Numbered from the stretch's first letter, positions 52,340-61,050 are shown. The stretch is 64,000 nucleotides of DNA from Curtobacterium sp. VKM Ac-2865 (GCF_015350905.1 NZ_JADKRZ010000002.1:558001-622000); one strand, 5' to 3'. Made by a program: numbers and translations. Notes: a model not told the origin generated them from the letters alone.

Positions 52340-52909
52340 CTAGGAGCTCATGTCGGTCAGGAGCTCCGGGGCCACCATGACGACGAGCACGATCAGGATC
52401 ACCGGGTTCGCGAAGAACGCCAGGACGACGCCGATCGCGCCGTACCAGCGGCCGAGTCCCCCGACGGCGGCGATGAACCCGAGGATCGCGGCGATCAGGG
52501 TCAGGAACACGACGACGAAGCAGATGCCGAACGCGAAGGTGGTGTCGCCGCCCATGTAGACCGCGAAGGCACTGGCGTCCACGGCAGCCGAGACGACCGC
52601 GAGGCCGAGTGCGAGCTTGCCGGCCAGGGGGCTCTTGCGCTGACGCCGAGCGGATCCCTGCTGCTGCCGGACGTCGACAGTGTTGTTCCGCATCAGCCGG
52701 GCGAACTCGTCGCTGCCCGACGCCGGTCGGGTCCTCGCCGCCGAGGGTCGTGCTGCCGCCTGTGCCCTGGCGGCGGGCGACGTGGCCGCCGCGGCCTTCG
52801 GGGCCGCCGCGGGCTTCGGGGCTGCCGCGGCCTTCGGGGCTGCCGCGGGCTTCGCTGCTCGGGACGACGAGGGGCTTCGTGACGACCGCTGGTGCGGATC
52901 TGGCGTCAC
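52340..52909 (-). CDS. Membrane protein with Ala/Pro/Lys-rich N-terminus, 189 aa
   Basis: The first ~70 residues are low-complexity (AAPKAAA-type repeats), then ~25 charged residues, then three hydrophobic helices (LALGLAVVSAAVDASAFAVY; FAFGICFVVVFLTLIAAILGF; IGVVLAFFANPVILIVLVVM), a layout like DUF4190/DUF6264-type small membrane proteins. GTG at 52909 chosen because AAGGAGG lies just upstream; an ATG at 52930 would contain that ribosome site. Function unknown. Confidence 0.75.
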   Translation of the reverse strand: MTPDPHQRSSRSPSSSRAAKPAAAPKAAAAPKPAAAPKAAAATSPAARAQAAARPSAARTRPASGSDEFARLMRNNTVDVRQQQGSARRQRKSPLAGKLALGLAVVSAAVDASAFAVYMGGDTTFAFGICFVVVFLTLIAAILGFIAAVGGLGRWYGAIGVVLAFFANPVILIVLVVMVAPELLTDMSS

Positions 52910-53070
52910 GGAGCCTCCTTCTGTCGTCATGGTCGCGGGTCGACCCGGGCCGACCGATGCATGCTAATGCCCTGCGCTGGCGGTCCCCTCCGAGGAACCG
53001 TGGGGTCCGCTGGGCAGCAGTCGAGGGCCTTGGTCGGTGCCCAGACGGCACCGGCACGGGCCGACGCTGG

Positions 53071-53076
53071 GAGGAT
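53071..53076 (+). promoter_or_regulatory. -10-like box of menC
   Basis: GAGGAT six bases before the GTG at 53083, in the same spacing as the leaderless promoters but with a weaker hexamer. Confidence 0.35.
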
Positions 53077-53082
53077 GGGGAC

Positions 53083-54072
53083 GTGGTCCCGACACTTCCT
53101 CCGCTCACCGACCTGCTCGCCGACGCGCACGTGGTCGCCCTCCCGATGCGCGTCCGGTTCCGCGGGATCACCGTCCGCGAGGCCCTCGTCCTCCGCGGCC
53201 CGGCCGGCTGGACCGAGTTCTCCCCCTTCGTCGAGTACGACGACCGCGAGTCCGCTGCCTGGCTGCGCGCCGCGATCGACTTCGGCTGGACGGCGCACGA
53301 GCCCGCTGCTGACGCCGTCCCGGTCAACGCCACGGTGCCGGCGATCGCACCTGCGGGCGTCGCGGACCTGCTCGCGCGGTACCCCGGGTGCCGGACGGCG
53401 AAGGTCAAGGTCGCCGAACCCGGCACCACGGTCGAGGACGACGTCTCGCGTGTCGCCGAGGTGCGCCGCGTGATGGGCCCGGACGCCGCGGTCCGCGTCG
53501 ACGCCAACGGACTGTGGAGCGTGGACCAGGCCGTCGTCGCGCTGGAACGCCTCGCGCCCTTCGACCTGCAGTACGCCGAACAGCCCTGTCGCACCGTCCC
53601 GGAACTCGCAGCGCTGCGGCGCCGGATCGACGGCCTCGGGGTGCGGATCGCTGCGGACGAGAGCGTGCGCAAGGCCTCGGACCCGCTCGCCGTCGCCCGG
53701 GCCGGAGCCGCCGACGTCCTCGTCGTCAAGGCGCAGCCCCTCGGCGGCATCACCGCGGCGCAGGCCGTCATCGCCGAGGCCGGGCTCCCCTGCGTGGTCT
53801 CCAGCGCGCTCGACACGTCGGTCGGGCTCGGGATGGGGGCGTTCCTCGCTGCGTCGGCGATGTCCCCGGGCTACGCCGCGGGGCTCGGGACCGCCGTGCT
53901 CTTCGAGGGAGACGTCACCTCGGCGCCGCTCCTGCCCACGGCCGGGAGGATCGCCGTCCGTCGCGTCGACGTCTCGCCCGATCTCGTGGCTCGCTTCGGT
54001 GCCCCGCCGGAGCGGGCAGCGTGGTGGCGGGCGCGCCTGGAGCGCGTGCACGCGCTCCTCGCGGCCGCGTAG
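53083..54072 (+). CDS. menC: o-Succinylbenzoate synthase, 329 aa
   Basis: Enolase-superfamily enzyme dehydrating SHCHC to o-succinylbenzoate. Catalytic residues are visible in order: TAKVKVAEPG (K-x-K), VRVDANGLWS (Asp ligand), QYAEQPC (Glu ligand), RIAADESVRK (Asp ligand) and LVVKAQPLGG (second Lys). GTG at 53083. It stands alone on the plus strand, facing away from menB and menE. The unusual repeat block begins right after its stop. Confidence 0.94.
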   Translation: MVPTLPPLTDLLADAHVVALPMRVRFRGITVREALVLRGPAGWTEFSPFVEYDDRESAAWLRAAIDFGWTAHEPAADAVPVNATVPAIAPAGVADLLARYPGCRTAKVKVAEPGTTVEDDVSRVAEVRRVMGPDAAVRVDANGLWSVDQAVVALERLAPFDLQYAEQPCRTVPELAALRRRIDGLGVRIAADESVRKASDPLAVARAGAADVLVVKAQPLGGITAAQAVIAEAGLPCVVSSALDTSVGLGMGAFLAASAMSPGYAAGLGTAVLFEGDVTSAPLLPTAGRIAVRRVDVSPDLVARFGAPPERAAWWRARLERVHALLAAA

Positions 54073-54131
54073 CGCGGCCCCGCCGCGCGGCAGCGCCGCT
54101 GAGCGCGGCCGAGGTGCGCCGCCCCGCCGCG

Positions 54132-54171
54132 CGTCCCGTCCCGTCCCGTCCCGTCCCGTCCCGTCCCGTCC
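54132..54171. repeat. Pentanucleotide tract CGTCC x8
   Basis: Eight exact tandem copies, followed by CGTCT. Likely slippage-prone. Confidence 0.9.
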
Positions 54172-54180
54172 CGTCTTCGG

Positions 54181-54238
54181 TGAGATCGCACTTCGTGTCG
54201 CCTGCCGCGACGTGGAGGCGACACGAAGTGCGATCTCA
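54181..54238. repeat. 58-bp palindrome, copy 1 (23-bp perfect arms)
   Basis: Arm 54181-54203 (starting TGAGATCGCACTTCGTG) is exactly complementary to 54216-54238; the loop is 12 bases. The same arms recur at 54528-54585. Confidence 0.92.
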
Positions 54239-54240
54239 CG

Positions 54241-54265
54241 GCCGGGCCGGGCCGGGCCGGGCCGG
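54241..54265. repeat. Pentanucleotide tract GCCGG x5
   Basis: Five exact copies directly after the first palindrome. Confidence 0.88.
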
Positions 54266-54341
54266 CGCAGCACGCCGCGCGCGCGGCCGGCGCGCAGTGC
54301 GCGCAGTGCGCGCTCCGGCTGCACCCCGTCGACCTCGCGAA

Positions 54342-54453
54342 TGGTCGCGACACCCCGCTCAGGTTCGCCGAGCAGTCGCAGACCGTCGGTCCAGCGCCAC
54401 CGGTCCGACGATCCTTGACCGGTCGGCCGTCGACCGACGGGGTGTCGCGACCA
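54342..54453. repeat. 16-bp inverted repeat enclosing 80 bp
   Basis: TGGTCGCGACACCCCG (54342-54357) is exactly inverted at 54438-54453. A smaller hairpin CCGTCG/CGACGG is nested beside the right arm. Confidence 0.8.
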
Positions 54454-54490
54454 CTCGGCAAGGTCCGGCGCGTCCGGGTCGCCGGTCGAC

Positions 54491-54515
54491 GCGCAGCGCA
54501 GCGCAGCGCAGCGCA
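54491..54515. repeat. Pentanucleotide tract GCGCA x5
   Basis: Five exact copies shortly before the second palindrome. Confidence 0.88.
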
Positions 54516-54527
54516 GCGCGCGGCTGG

Positions 54528-54585
54528 TGAGATCGCACTTCGTGTCGCCTCCGGCGGCGCGGAGGCGACACGAAGTGCGATCTCA
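54528..54585. repeat. 58-bp palindrome, copy 2 (same 23-bp arms)
   Basis: Arms 54528-54550 and 54563-54585 are identical to copy 1; the 12-base loop differs (CCGGCGGCGCGG) and extends the stem by three base pairs. Confidence 0.92.
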
Positions 54586-54687
54586 GCGGACGGGCCGGCG
54601 CGCACGAAGTGTGCGCAGCGCGGACCTCGTACACGCCGGACACAGCAGACGGAGACCGGCCCCAAGCACCCGGACCCCGGACGCACC

Positions 54688-54724
54688 GGAGGCCCGGTGC
54701 GAGGCGGACCTGCACCGGGCCTCC
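54688..54724 (-). repeat. Dispersed palindrome, probable ccsB terminator
   Basis: GGAGGCCCGGTGC pairs with GCACCGGGCCTCC; 23 bases after the ccsB stop. Confidence 0.75.
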
Positions 54725-54747
54725 TGGGAGGGCGCGTCAGCGGCGAC

Positions 54748-55770
54748 TCACAGACCGGAGTAGCTGTGCAGCCCCTTGAAGAAGACGTTGACGACCGAGA
54801 AGTTGAACATCACGGCCCCGAAGCCGATGAGTGCCAGCCAGGACGACCGCGCACCGCGCCAGCCACGGGTCGCACGGGCGTGGATGTAGCCCGCGTAGAT
54901 GACCCAGATGATGAAGGTCCAGACTTCCTTGGTGTCCCAGCCCCAGTAGCGGCCCCAGGCGCGCTCGGCCCAGATCGCGCCGGCGATGAGCGTGAAGGTC
55001 CACAGCACGAAGCCGACGAGCAGGACGCGGTAGGTCAGGACCTCGAGCCGGTCAGCGTCGGGCAGGGTCTCCATGAAGCGGAGCTTCTTCGACGCGGCGC
55101 TGTGCCCGAGCCGGTAGGTCTGGACGAGCTGCGAGACCGCGAGCCCGGCACCCAGGGCGAAGAACCCGGTGCCGGAGATGGCGACGAACACGTGCAGGAC
55201 GAGCCAGTACGACTGCAGCGCCGGCTGGAGCGGGACGACGGGGACGTAGTAGTTCACCGTCGCGATGCCGAGCAGGATGATCGTCAGGCCGGTGATGAAG
55301 ACGCCGAGGAACTTCAGGTTCTGCCAGAGCTGCACGAGCAGGAAGATCGCGATGATCAGCGCCGTGCCCGTGAGGGAGAACTCGAACATGTTGCCCCACG
55401 GCACACGGTCGGCCGCGATGCCCCGGAGGACGACTGCCGCGACGTGCAGCACGAGCGCGAGGATCGTCATCGCCATGCCGACACGCTCGAACCGCGAACC
55501 GCCACCACGCCCGGAGCCGGACTTGACGGGGGCTTCGACGCGCTCGAGCACGACGGTGCCGCCCTGCACGGTGGCGACGGTCTTGGCCTGCCGCTTCGAC
55601 GCGGTCGCAGCAGCGTCCGCGCTGCCGACGGCGCCCTCGGCGACGCGGACGTCACCGGAGCGCTTGGCCATGTCCAGCGCGAACGAGATGAACGCGACCA
55701 CGTAGACGGCCATCGCCGAGTACGTGAGGACGACCGAATAGGTCGCGAGGTTCGCAGTCATGTCATTCAC
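54748..55770 (-). CDS. ccsB: Cytochrome c synthase subunit CcsB (CcsA/ResC type), 340 aa
   Basis: System II heme handling membrane protein with about eight helices. The tryptophan-rich heme motif is visible as WGRYWGWDTKEVWTFI, with conserved His in VLHVFVAISG and YIHARATRGW. An insert of ~50 hydrophilic residues follows the first helix. GTG at 55770 overlaps the resB stop as GTGA; an ATG at 55761 is possible. It works with ResB to attach heme to CxxCH apocytochromes outside the membrane. Confidence 0.94.
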   Translation of the reverse strand: MNDMTANLATYSVVLTYSAMAVYVVAFISFALDMAKRSGDVRVAEGAVGSADAAATASKRQAKTVATVQGGTVVLERVEAPVKSGSGRGGGSRFERVGMAMTILALVLHVAAVVLRGIAADRVPWGNMFEFSLTGTALIIAIFLLVQLWQNLKFLGVFITGLTIILLGIATVNYYVPVVPLQPALQSYWLVLHVFVAISGTGFFALGAGLAVSQLVQTYRLGHSAASKKLRFMETLPDADRLEVLTYRVLLVGFVLWTFTLIAGAIWAERAWGRYWGWDTKEVWTFIIWVIYAGYIHARATRGWRGARSSWLALIGFGAVMFNFSVVNVFFKGLHSYSGL

Positions 55771-57488
55771 GAGGGCATCCTAACTCCGAGGTCCGACAAG
55801 TGCCGGTTGGCGATCTCGGCGACGGCGCGCTCGAGGTTGGGGTCCTCGCCGCGGGCCAGACCCGCGTACTCGAGGTCGTACTCGCCCTGGTCGGAACCGT
55901 TCCGGGGCACCGCCTTGACCCACACGCGACGGCGTGGGACGAACAGCGACGTCAGCAGCCCGAGCACGCTCAGGATGGCGAACCCGCCGACCCACAGCTG
56001 CGACGGGTCGTGGTGGACGTCGAGCGACACGTACCGCTTGACGCCGTCGAACGTGATCGAACCGGCCCCGTCGGGCAGTGTCTTGGTCTGCCCGGGCTTG
56101 AGCTCGAGGCTGGCCGTGGCCGCGTCGGTCCCTGCGATCTGCTTCAGACCGGTGGTGTCGAGCGAGTACACGCTGCGCGGGACGCCGTCGTCGAGCCCGA
56201 GGTTGCCCGTGTACACCTGCAGCGTCAGCAGCGGGTTCTCGGTGTCGGGGTAGCTCGACGTGAACGCGCCGCGGGCGTTCTTCACCGCGGTCGGGTAGAA
56301 GAACCCGCGGATGCCGAGCTGGTCGGGCTTCGAGTCCGGGACCTTGATGACGCCGAGCGACGTGTAGTTGGCGTCCTGCGGCAGGAACGGCACGGTGTCC
56401 GTCAGCGCCTCTCGCCCCTCGCCGTCGCGCACGGTGACCTGCATCGCGTACCCGTTGCCGAGCAGGTAGACGTTCGTCCCGCCGACCGACAGCGGGTCGT
56501 TCACGCCGAGACGCGTCGTCTTCGGGGTGCCGCCCTTCTCCTGGCTCGTCACGGTCGCCGAGTAGTCCAGCGCCTGGCCGAGGGCGTTGAGGTTCCGCTC
56601 CTCGTACTTCGTGACGAACTTGTCGAGCGTCAGGTTGTAGCCCTTGAGGTCGGTCTGCTGGAACCAGCGCCCCGGGTTGAAGGAGTCGTAGGACCCGAGG
56701 ACGTTGGAGAACGTCTGGCCCTCCACCAGCAGGCGCTGCCCGGTGTACCCGAACCCCCCGCCGATGCCGACGGCCACCAGCACGCCGACCAGCGCCGCGT
56801 GGAACACCAGGTTGCCGGTCTCGCGGAGGTACCCGCGCTCCGCGCTCACCGAGTCGCCGAAGCGCTCGACCCGGTACCCGGACCGCTTCAGGACAGCGGT
56901 CGCGCGCGAGATCGCGTGGTCCACCGACGGGAGGCTCGTGGTCGCGTCCGTGCCGGAGCCACCGCCCGTCAGGGTGTCGGCCTGCACCGCCGCGCTGCGG
57001 AAGCCTGCGAGCCGCGTCAGTCGCGCAGGGGTCTTCGGCGGACGGGTGCGGAGCGCCTGCCAGTGGTGTCGCGTGCGGGGGATGATGCAGCCGATGAGGG
57101 ACACGAACAGGAGCAGGTAGATCGCCGAGAACCACACGGAGGTGTAGGTGTCGAAGACCTGGAGCTTGTCGAGGATCGGGTACAGCGTGGTGTGGTCGGC
57201 CTTGTACTGCACGACGCCGTTCGGGTCCGCGGTGCGCTGCGGCACGAGGGACCCCGGGATCGCCGCGAGGGCGAGCATCATCAACAGGAACAGTGCCGTG
57301 CGCATGCTCGTGAGCTGGCGCCAGAAGTACCGGACGTAGCCGACGACGCCGAGCTTCGGCTGGTTGACGCCGTCGGAGGGCGCCTGCGCGGTGCCGTCGA
57401 CGTGGTCGGACGGCCGCTGTGGGTCGGAGGCGACGTCAGCGCCGGACTCGTCGGTGACGTCGTTGGTGGGGTCAGACCGCGGGGACAA
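55767..57488 (-). CDS. resB: Cytochrome c biogenesis protein ResB (Ccs1), 573 aa
   Basis: Partner of CcsB. Helices near residues ~60-80, ~120-140 and ~220-245, a large extracytoplasmic domain, and a last helix near residue 515 (WVGGFAILSVLGLLTSLFVPRR). YFWRQLTSMRTALFLLMMLA and GNLVFHAALVGVLVAVGIG are family segments. The only plausible start is TTG at 57488, since a stop lies in frame four codons upstream; it overlaps the ccdA end by 17 bases. A half copy of the dispersed palindrome lies within the gene. Confidence 0.93.
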   Translation of the reverse strand: MSPRSDPTNDVTDESGADVASDPQRPSDHVDGTAQAPSDGVNQPKLGVVGYVRYFWRQLTSMRTALFLLMMLALAAIPGSLVPQRTADPNGVVQYKADHTTLYPILDKLQVFDTYTSVWFSAIYLLLFVSLIGCIIPRTRHHWQALRTRPPKTPARLTRLAGFRSAAVQADTLTGGGSGTDATTSLPSVDHAISRATAVLKRSGYRVERFGDSVSAERGYLRETGNLVFHAALVGVLVAVGIGGGFGYTGQRLLVEGQTFSNVLGSYDSFNPGRWFQQTDLKGYNLTLDKFVTKYEERNLNALGQALDYSATVTSQEKGGTPKTTRLGVNDPLSVGGTNVYLLGNGYAMQVTVRDGEGREALTDTVPFLPQDANYTSLGVIKVPDSKPDQLGIRGFFYPTAVKNARGAFTSSYPDTENPLLTLQVYTGNLGLDDGVPRSVYSLDTTGLKQIAGTDAATASLELKPGQTKTLPDGAGSITFDGVKRYVSLDVHHDPSQLWVGGFAILSVLGLLTSLFVPRRRVWVKAVPRNGSDQGEYDLEYAGLARGEDPNLERAVAEIANRHLSDLGVRMPS

Positions 57489-58215
57489 AGCTCTGGATCA
57501 CCGCCCCGGCGCTCGACATGACGGCCGACCAGATGCCGGTGACCATGAGCAGGCCGATGACGATCAGGATGGATCCTCCGATGATGTTGACGGTGCGCAT
57601 GTGGCGCTTCACGGCGCGGATCGCTCCGGCCGCCCACCCGGCGCCGAGGGCGACGAGCATGAACGGGACGCCGAGTCCCAGGCAGTAGGCGACGCCGAGC
57701 CACATGCCCTGCCAGGCGCTGCCGGACTGCACGCTGAGCAGGTTGATGGCGGCGAGCGTCGGGCCGAGGCAGGGGGTCCAGCCGAGGCCGAACACGATGC
57801 CGAGCAGCGGGGCGCCGACCAGGCCGGTCGCCGGGGTCCACGAGGGCTTCAGCGAGCGCTGCAGGAAGGTGAACCGGCCGATGAAGACCAGTCCCATCAG
57901 GATGACCACGATGCCGAGGACCTGCGTGATCACGTCACGCCAGCGCACCAGCCAGAAGCCGAGCGCGCCGAAGACGGTCGTGTAGGCCACGAACACCGCG
58001 GTGAAGCCGAGCACGAAGAGCAGCACCCCGAGGACGACGCGTCCGCGGCCCCGACGACCGGCGTCCGCGATGCCGCTGACGTACCCGAGGTACCCGGGGA
58101 CAAGCGGCAGGACGCACGGCGACAGGAACGACACGAGCCCCGCGAGCAGCGCCACCGGGAGGGCGACGAGCATCTGCCCGCTGAGGATCGCGTCGGAGAA
58201 GGGGTTGCCGCTCAT
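57472..58215 (-). CDS. ccdA: Cytochrome c biogenesis protein CcdA, 247 aa
   Basis: Six-helix thiol electron carrier moving reducing equivalents across the membrane. The two redox cysteines are in FLSPCVLPLVPGYLGYV near residue 34 and GWTPCLGPTLAAI near residue 150. It should reduce the TlpA/ResA protein encoded just upstream, which in turn keeps apocytochrome cysteines reduced. ATG at 58215, four bases after the preceding stop. Confidence 0.95.
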   Translation of the reverse strand: MSGNPFSDAILSGQMLVALPVALLAGLVSFLSPCVLPLVPGYLGYVSGIADAGRRGRGRVVLGVLLFVLGFTAVFVAYTTVFGALGFWLVRWRDVITQVLGIVVILMGLVFIGRFTFLQRSLKPSWTPATGLVGAPLLGIVFGLGWTPCLGPTLAAINLLSVQSGSAWQGMWLGVAYCLGLGVPFMLVALGAGWAAGAIRAVKRHMRTVNIIGGSILIVIGLLMVTGIWSAVMSSAGAVIQSFVPAV

Positions 58216-58219
58216 GGGG

Positions 58220-58834
58220 TCAGGACGCCTTGAGCTCGTCGCCGACCAGGGTGTCGAGGATGCTCGTGCCGTCGACGGCACCGAGGACGCGCGCGGCGAC
58301 CCGGCCCTTCGTGTCGAGGACGATCGTCGCGGGGACGGCGTTCGGCGCGATCTGCCCGGAGAGCGCGAGCTGCATGGTGCCCTTGTCGGCATCGAGGACC
58401 GTCGGGTAGTCGACCTTGAAGGTGCGCTCGAACGCCGCGGCGGTGGCGGCCTGGTCACGGACGTTGACGCCGATGAACTGGACGTCCTGGTCGGCGTACT
58501 TCGCCTGGACCGTGCTGAGGTACTTCGCCTCGGCACGGCAGGGCGGGCAGCTGGCGTACCAGAAGTTCAGCACCACGACCTTGCCGCGCAGGGCCTTCGA
58601 CGAGACGCGGTCGCCGTCGGAGTCCTTCGTGGAGAAGTCGACGGTGTCCTTGCGGTCCTTCGCGGAGACCTCGGTCACCGCGCCGTCGCCGGAGATGTAG
58701 TTCTGCGTGGTGCCGTTGCCGTACTGCTTCGACAGCGAGTCGCTGCCGCCGGAGCACCCGGTCAGGGCGAGGGCGGAGACGAGGGCCGTCGCTCCGACCA
58801 CGACGAGGCGCTTCTTGATGCTGCTGACGGTCAC
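58220..58834 (-). CDS. TlpA/ResA-family thiol-disulfide reductase lipoprotein, 204 aa
   Basis: N-terminal signal with a LTGC lipobox near residue 27, so anchored outside the membrane. The thioredoxin domain carries FWYASCPPCRAE with the CPPC redox pair near residue 96 and the cis-Pro in NAVPATIVLD. Role: reduce apocytochrome c, receiving electrons from CcdA. GTG at 58834 has GGAG four bases ahead and overlaps the stop of the histidine phosphatase gene as GTGA. Confidence 0.92.
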   Translation of the reverse strand: MTVSSIKKRLVVVGATALVSALALTGCSGGSDSLSKQYGNGTTQNYISGDGAVTEVSAKDRKDTVDFSTKDSDGDRVSSKALRGKVVVLNFWYASCPPCRAEAKYLSTVQAKYADQDVQFIGVNVRDQAATAAAFERTFKVDYPTVLDADKGTMQLALSGQIAPNAVPATIVLDTKGRVAARVLGAVDGTSILDTLVGDELKAS

Positions 58835-59487
58835 ACTGCTCCTTCGTCGATCGCGGACGCGCGCAGTTCCAGCGCGGGGTCCGCGTACCCGACCTCGGTG
58901 AACCGACCGCTCGAGGTGGCGGGCACACGCTCGAGGGTGGTGATGCTCGACAGGTCGCACCGGCGCTTGCGCGGGTCGTGCCACAGGGGCTCCCCCGCGA
59001 GTCGGCGGTGCACCATCCAGATCGGGAGCTGGTGGCTGACGAGGACGACGTCGCCGTCCTCGACGCTCTCCCAGGCGGTCGTGATCGCGGCGACCATGCG
59101 GTTCGCGATCGACTCGTAGGCCTCGCCCCAGCTGGGACGCCACGGGTTGGCGATCCAGGGCCACTCGGCCGGGCGGCGGACCGAGCGCTTCGTGAACCCG
59201 GGCGGCTGGCCCTCGTACCGGTTCGTCGGCTCGATCAGTCGTTCGTCGAGGGAGACGTCGAGCCCGTACAGCTCGGACCACGGCGCCGCGGACTCCTGCG
59301 TGCGCTGGAGCGGTGAGGCCACGATGCGGCGGACGTCGACGCCCGCGGTCATCCACGCGGTCGCGGACGCAGCCGCCATGCGGGTGCCGAGTTCGCTCAG
59401 TCCGAAGCCCGGGAGTCGTCCGTAGAGCACACGGTCCGGGTTGTGTACCTCGCCGTGTCGCACGAGGTGGATTCGGGTCGCGGGCAT
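58831..59487 (-). CDS. Histidine phosphatase (phosphoglycerate mutase-like), 218 aa
   Basis: Phosphohistidine branch: IHLVRHGEVHNP at the start with the catalytic His, R in ASPLQRTQES, and the second His in DVVLVSHQLPIW. It is a broad phosphatase rather than a glycolytic mutase, which is longer. ATG at 59487 follows a TACACT box by seven bases: leaderless. First gene of the ccs operon; this gene precedes cytochrome c genes in many actinobacteria for unknown reasons. Confidence 0.92.
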   Translation of the reverse strand: MPATRIHLVRHGEVHNPDRVLYGRLPGFGLSELGTRMAAASATAWMTAGVDVRRIVASPLQRTQESAAPWSELYGLDVSLDERLIEPTNRYEGQPPGFTKRSVRRPAEWPWIANPWRPSWGEAYESIANRMVAAITTAWESVEDGDVVLVSHQLPIWMVHRRLAGEPLWHDPRKRRCDLSSITTLERVPATSSGRFTEVGYADPALELRASAIDEGAV

Positions 59488-59494
59488 GGGTTCC

Positions 59495-59500
59495 AGTGTA
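59495..59500 (-). promoter_or_regulatory. -10 box of the leaderless ccs-operon promoter
   Basis: TACACT on the minus strand, seven bases before the ATG at 59487; drives phosphatase-resA-ccdA-resB-ccsB. Confidence 0.55.
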
Positions 59501-59554
59501 GGTCGATCCACCGACCCCACTGCCCGCCCAGCGGATCCACGGCTTCGGGGACGT

Positions 59555-61039
59555 TCAGCCGAGGTGCCCCGAGAGCTTGCCGTGCAGGGCGGTCGATCCC
59601 GTGTTCAGGTTCACCACCTCGACGGTCGAGCCGTGCTTGGCGAACCGCTGCTCGATGCCGTCGAGCGCGGCCACCGTGCTGGCGTCGAACACGTGCGCCT
59701 CGGACATGTCGATCACGATGTGCTCCGGGTCGTCGGCGTAGGAGAACCGGGTCACGAGGTCGTTCGACGACGCGAAGAACAGCGCACCGTGGACGCGGTA
59801 CCGGACGGTCCGCTCGTCGACGGGCTCCCGGACGACCTCGACCACGTGCGCCACCCGGCGGGCGAACACGAGGGCCGCGAGGACCACGCCCACCAGCACT
59901 CCCGTCGCCAGGTTGTCCGTCGCGACCACCACGAGCACGGTGATCACCATGACGGCGGTCTCGCCGAGCGGCATGCGCCCGAGGGTGCGCGGGCGGATGC
60001 TGTGCCAGTCGAACGTCGCCACGCACACCATGAGCATCACCGCCGTGAGCGCCGCCATCGGGATCTGCGCGACGACGTCGTGCAGCACGATCGTCAGGAC
60101 CAGCACGGAGGCGCCGGCCGCGAAGGTGGAGATCCTGGTGCGGGCACCGGCGGTCTTCACGTTGATGACGGTCTGCCCGATCATCGCGCACCCACCGGTG
60201 CCGCCGAAGAACGCGGAGGCGATGTTCGCGACGCCCTGCCCCCACGACTCCCGCCACTTGCTCGACCCCGTGTCGGTGATCGCGTCGACGAGCTGCGCGG
60301 TGAGGAGGGTCTCGATGAGGCCGACGATCGCCATGCCGAACGCGTACGGCGCGATGGTCGCCAGGGTCTCGAAGGTGAACGGCACGGTGATGCCGTTGAA
60401 GCCGGGCAGTGCCGTGGGCAGGGCACCCTCGTCGCCGACGGTCGGCACCGCGACGCTGAACACGACCGTGATGAGCGTGATCACGACGACGGCGATGAGC
60501 GGTGCCGGCACGGCCTTGGTCAGGAAGGGGAAGCCGACGATGATCCCGACGCCGAGGACCGTGAGCGGCCACACCACGAACGGGACGTCGGGACCGAGCA
60601 GGTTCGGCAGCTGCGCGGTGAAGATCAGGATCGCCAGGGCGTTCACGAAGGCGACGTTGACGCTGCGCGGGATGAAGCGCATCAGCCGGGCGACCCCGAG
60701 GAAGCCGAGCACGAGCTGCATCAGGCCGCCGAGCACGATCGTCGGGACGAGGTAGTCGATGCCGTGGTCGCGGACGAGCGGGGCGATCACGAGCGCCACC
60801 GAACCCGCGGCGGCCGACACCATCGCCGGGCGACCGCCCACGATCGAGATCACCACGGCGATGACGACGCTGGAGAACAACCCGACGGCCGGGTCGACGC
60901 CGGCAACGACGGAGAACGAGATCGCCTCGGGGATGAGCGCGAGCGCGGTGACGATGCCCGCGAGGACCTCGCGCGAGAGCAGCCGGGGTGAGCGGAGGGC
61001 CGAGAGGACGGTCGGGGCGTGCATGGTGGTCGACATCAT
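59555..61039 (-). CDS. SulP-family anion transporter with STAS domain, 494 aa
   Basis: About 10-12 helices. LSREVLAGIVTALALIPEAISFS is the SulP opening motif; the STAS domain is C-terminal (VIDMSEAHVFDASTVAALDG). SulP proteins move sulfate, bicarbonate or dicarboxylates; with FFGGTGGCAMIGQTVINVKTAG it resembles the bicarbonate/sulfate-type subgroup but the substrate is open. ATG at 61039 (or 61036) lies just after TAGAGT, so probably leaderless. Divergent from a MerR gene with a shared palindrome between them. Confidence 0.92.
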   Translation of the reverse strand: MMSTTMHAPTVLSALRSPRLLSREVLAGIVTALALIPEAISFSVVAGVDPAVGLFSSVVIAVVISIVGGRPAMVSAAAGSVALVIAPLVRDHGIDYLVPTIVLGGLMQLVLGFLGVARLMRFIPRSVNVAFVNALAILIFTAQLPNLLGPDVPFVVWPLTVLGVGIIVGFPFLTKAVPAPLIAVVVITLITVVFSVAVPTVGDEGALPTALPGFNGITVPFTFETLATIAPYAFGMAIVGLIETLLTAQLVDAITDTGSSKWRESWGQGVANIASAFFGGTGGCAMIGQTVINVKTAGARTRISTFAAGASVLVLTIVLHDVVAQIPMAALTAVMLMVCVATFDWHSIRPRTLGRMPLGETAVMVITVLVVVATDNLATGVLVGVVLAALVFARRVAHVVEVVREPVDERTVRYRVHGALFFASSNDLVTRFSYADDPEHIVIDMSEAHVFDASTVAALDGIEQRFAKHGSTVEVVNLNTGSTALHGKLSGHLG

Positions 61040-61044
61040 CGGCG

Positions 61045-61050
61045 ACTCTA
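61045..61050 (-). promoter_or_regulatory. -10 box of the SulP promoter
   Basis: TAGAGT on the minus strand, five bases before the ATG at 61039. Confidence 0.55.

Larger units (their letters stand above)
54073..54747. other. Gene-free repeat block between menC and ccsB
   Basis: About 675 bp with no credible gene on either strand. It holds three pentanucleotide tracts, two copies of a 58-bp palindrome, a long-range 16-bp inverted repeat and one dispersed palindrome, each listed separately. Convergent genes flank it. Confidence 0.8.

Noticed and set aside
52340..52909. Reading the DNA repeats in the Ala/Pro/Lys-rich 5' part as an untranslated repeat
   Set aside because: The units stay in frame with the membrane-protein gene, which has a strong ribosome site, so they are coding.
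54181..54585. Terminal inverted repeats of an insertion sequence
   Set aside because: Each palindrome is complete by itself, and the 289 bp between them encode no transposase.
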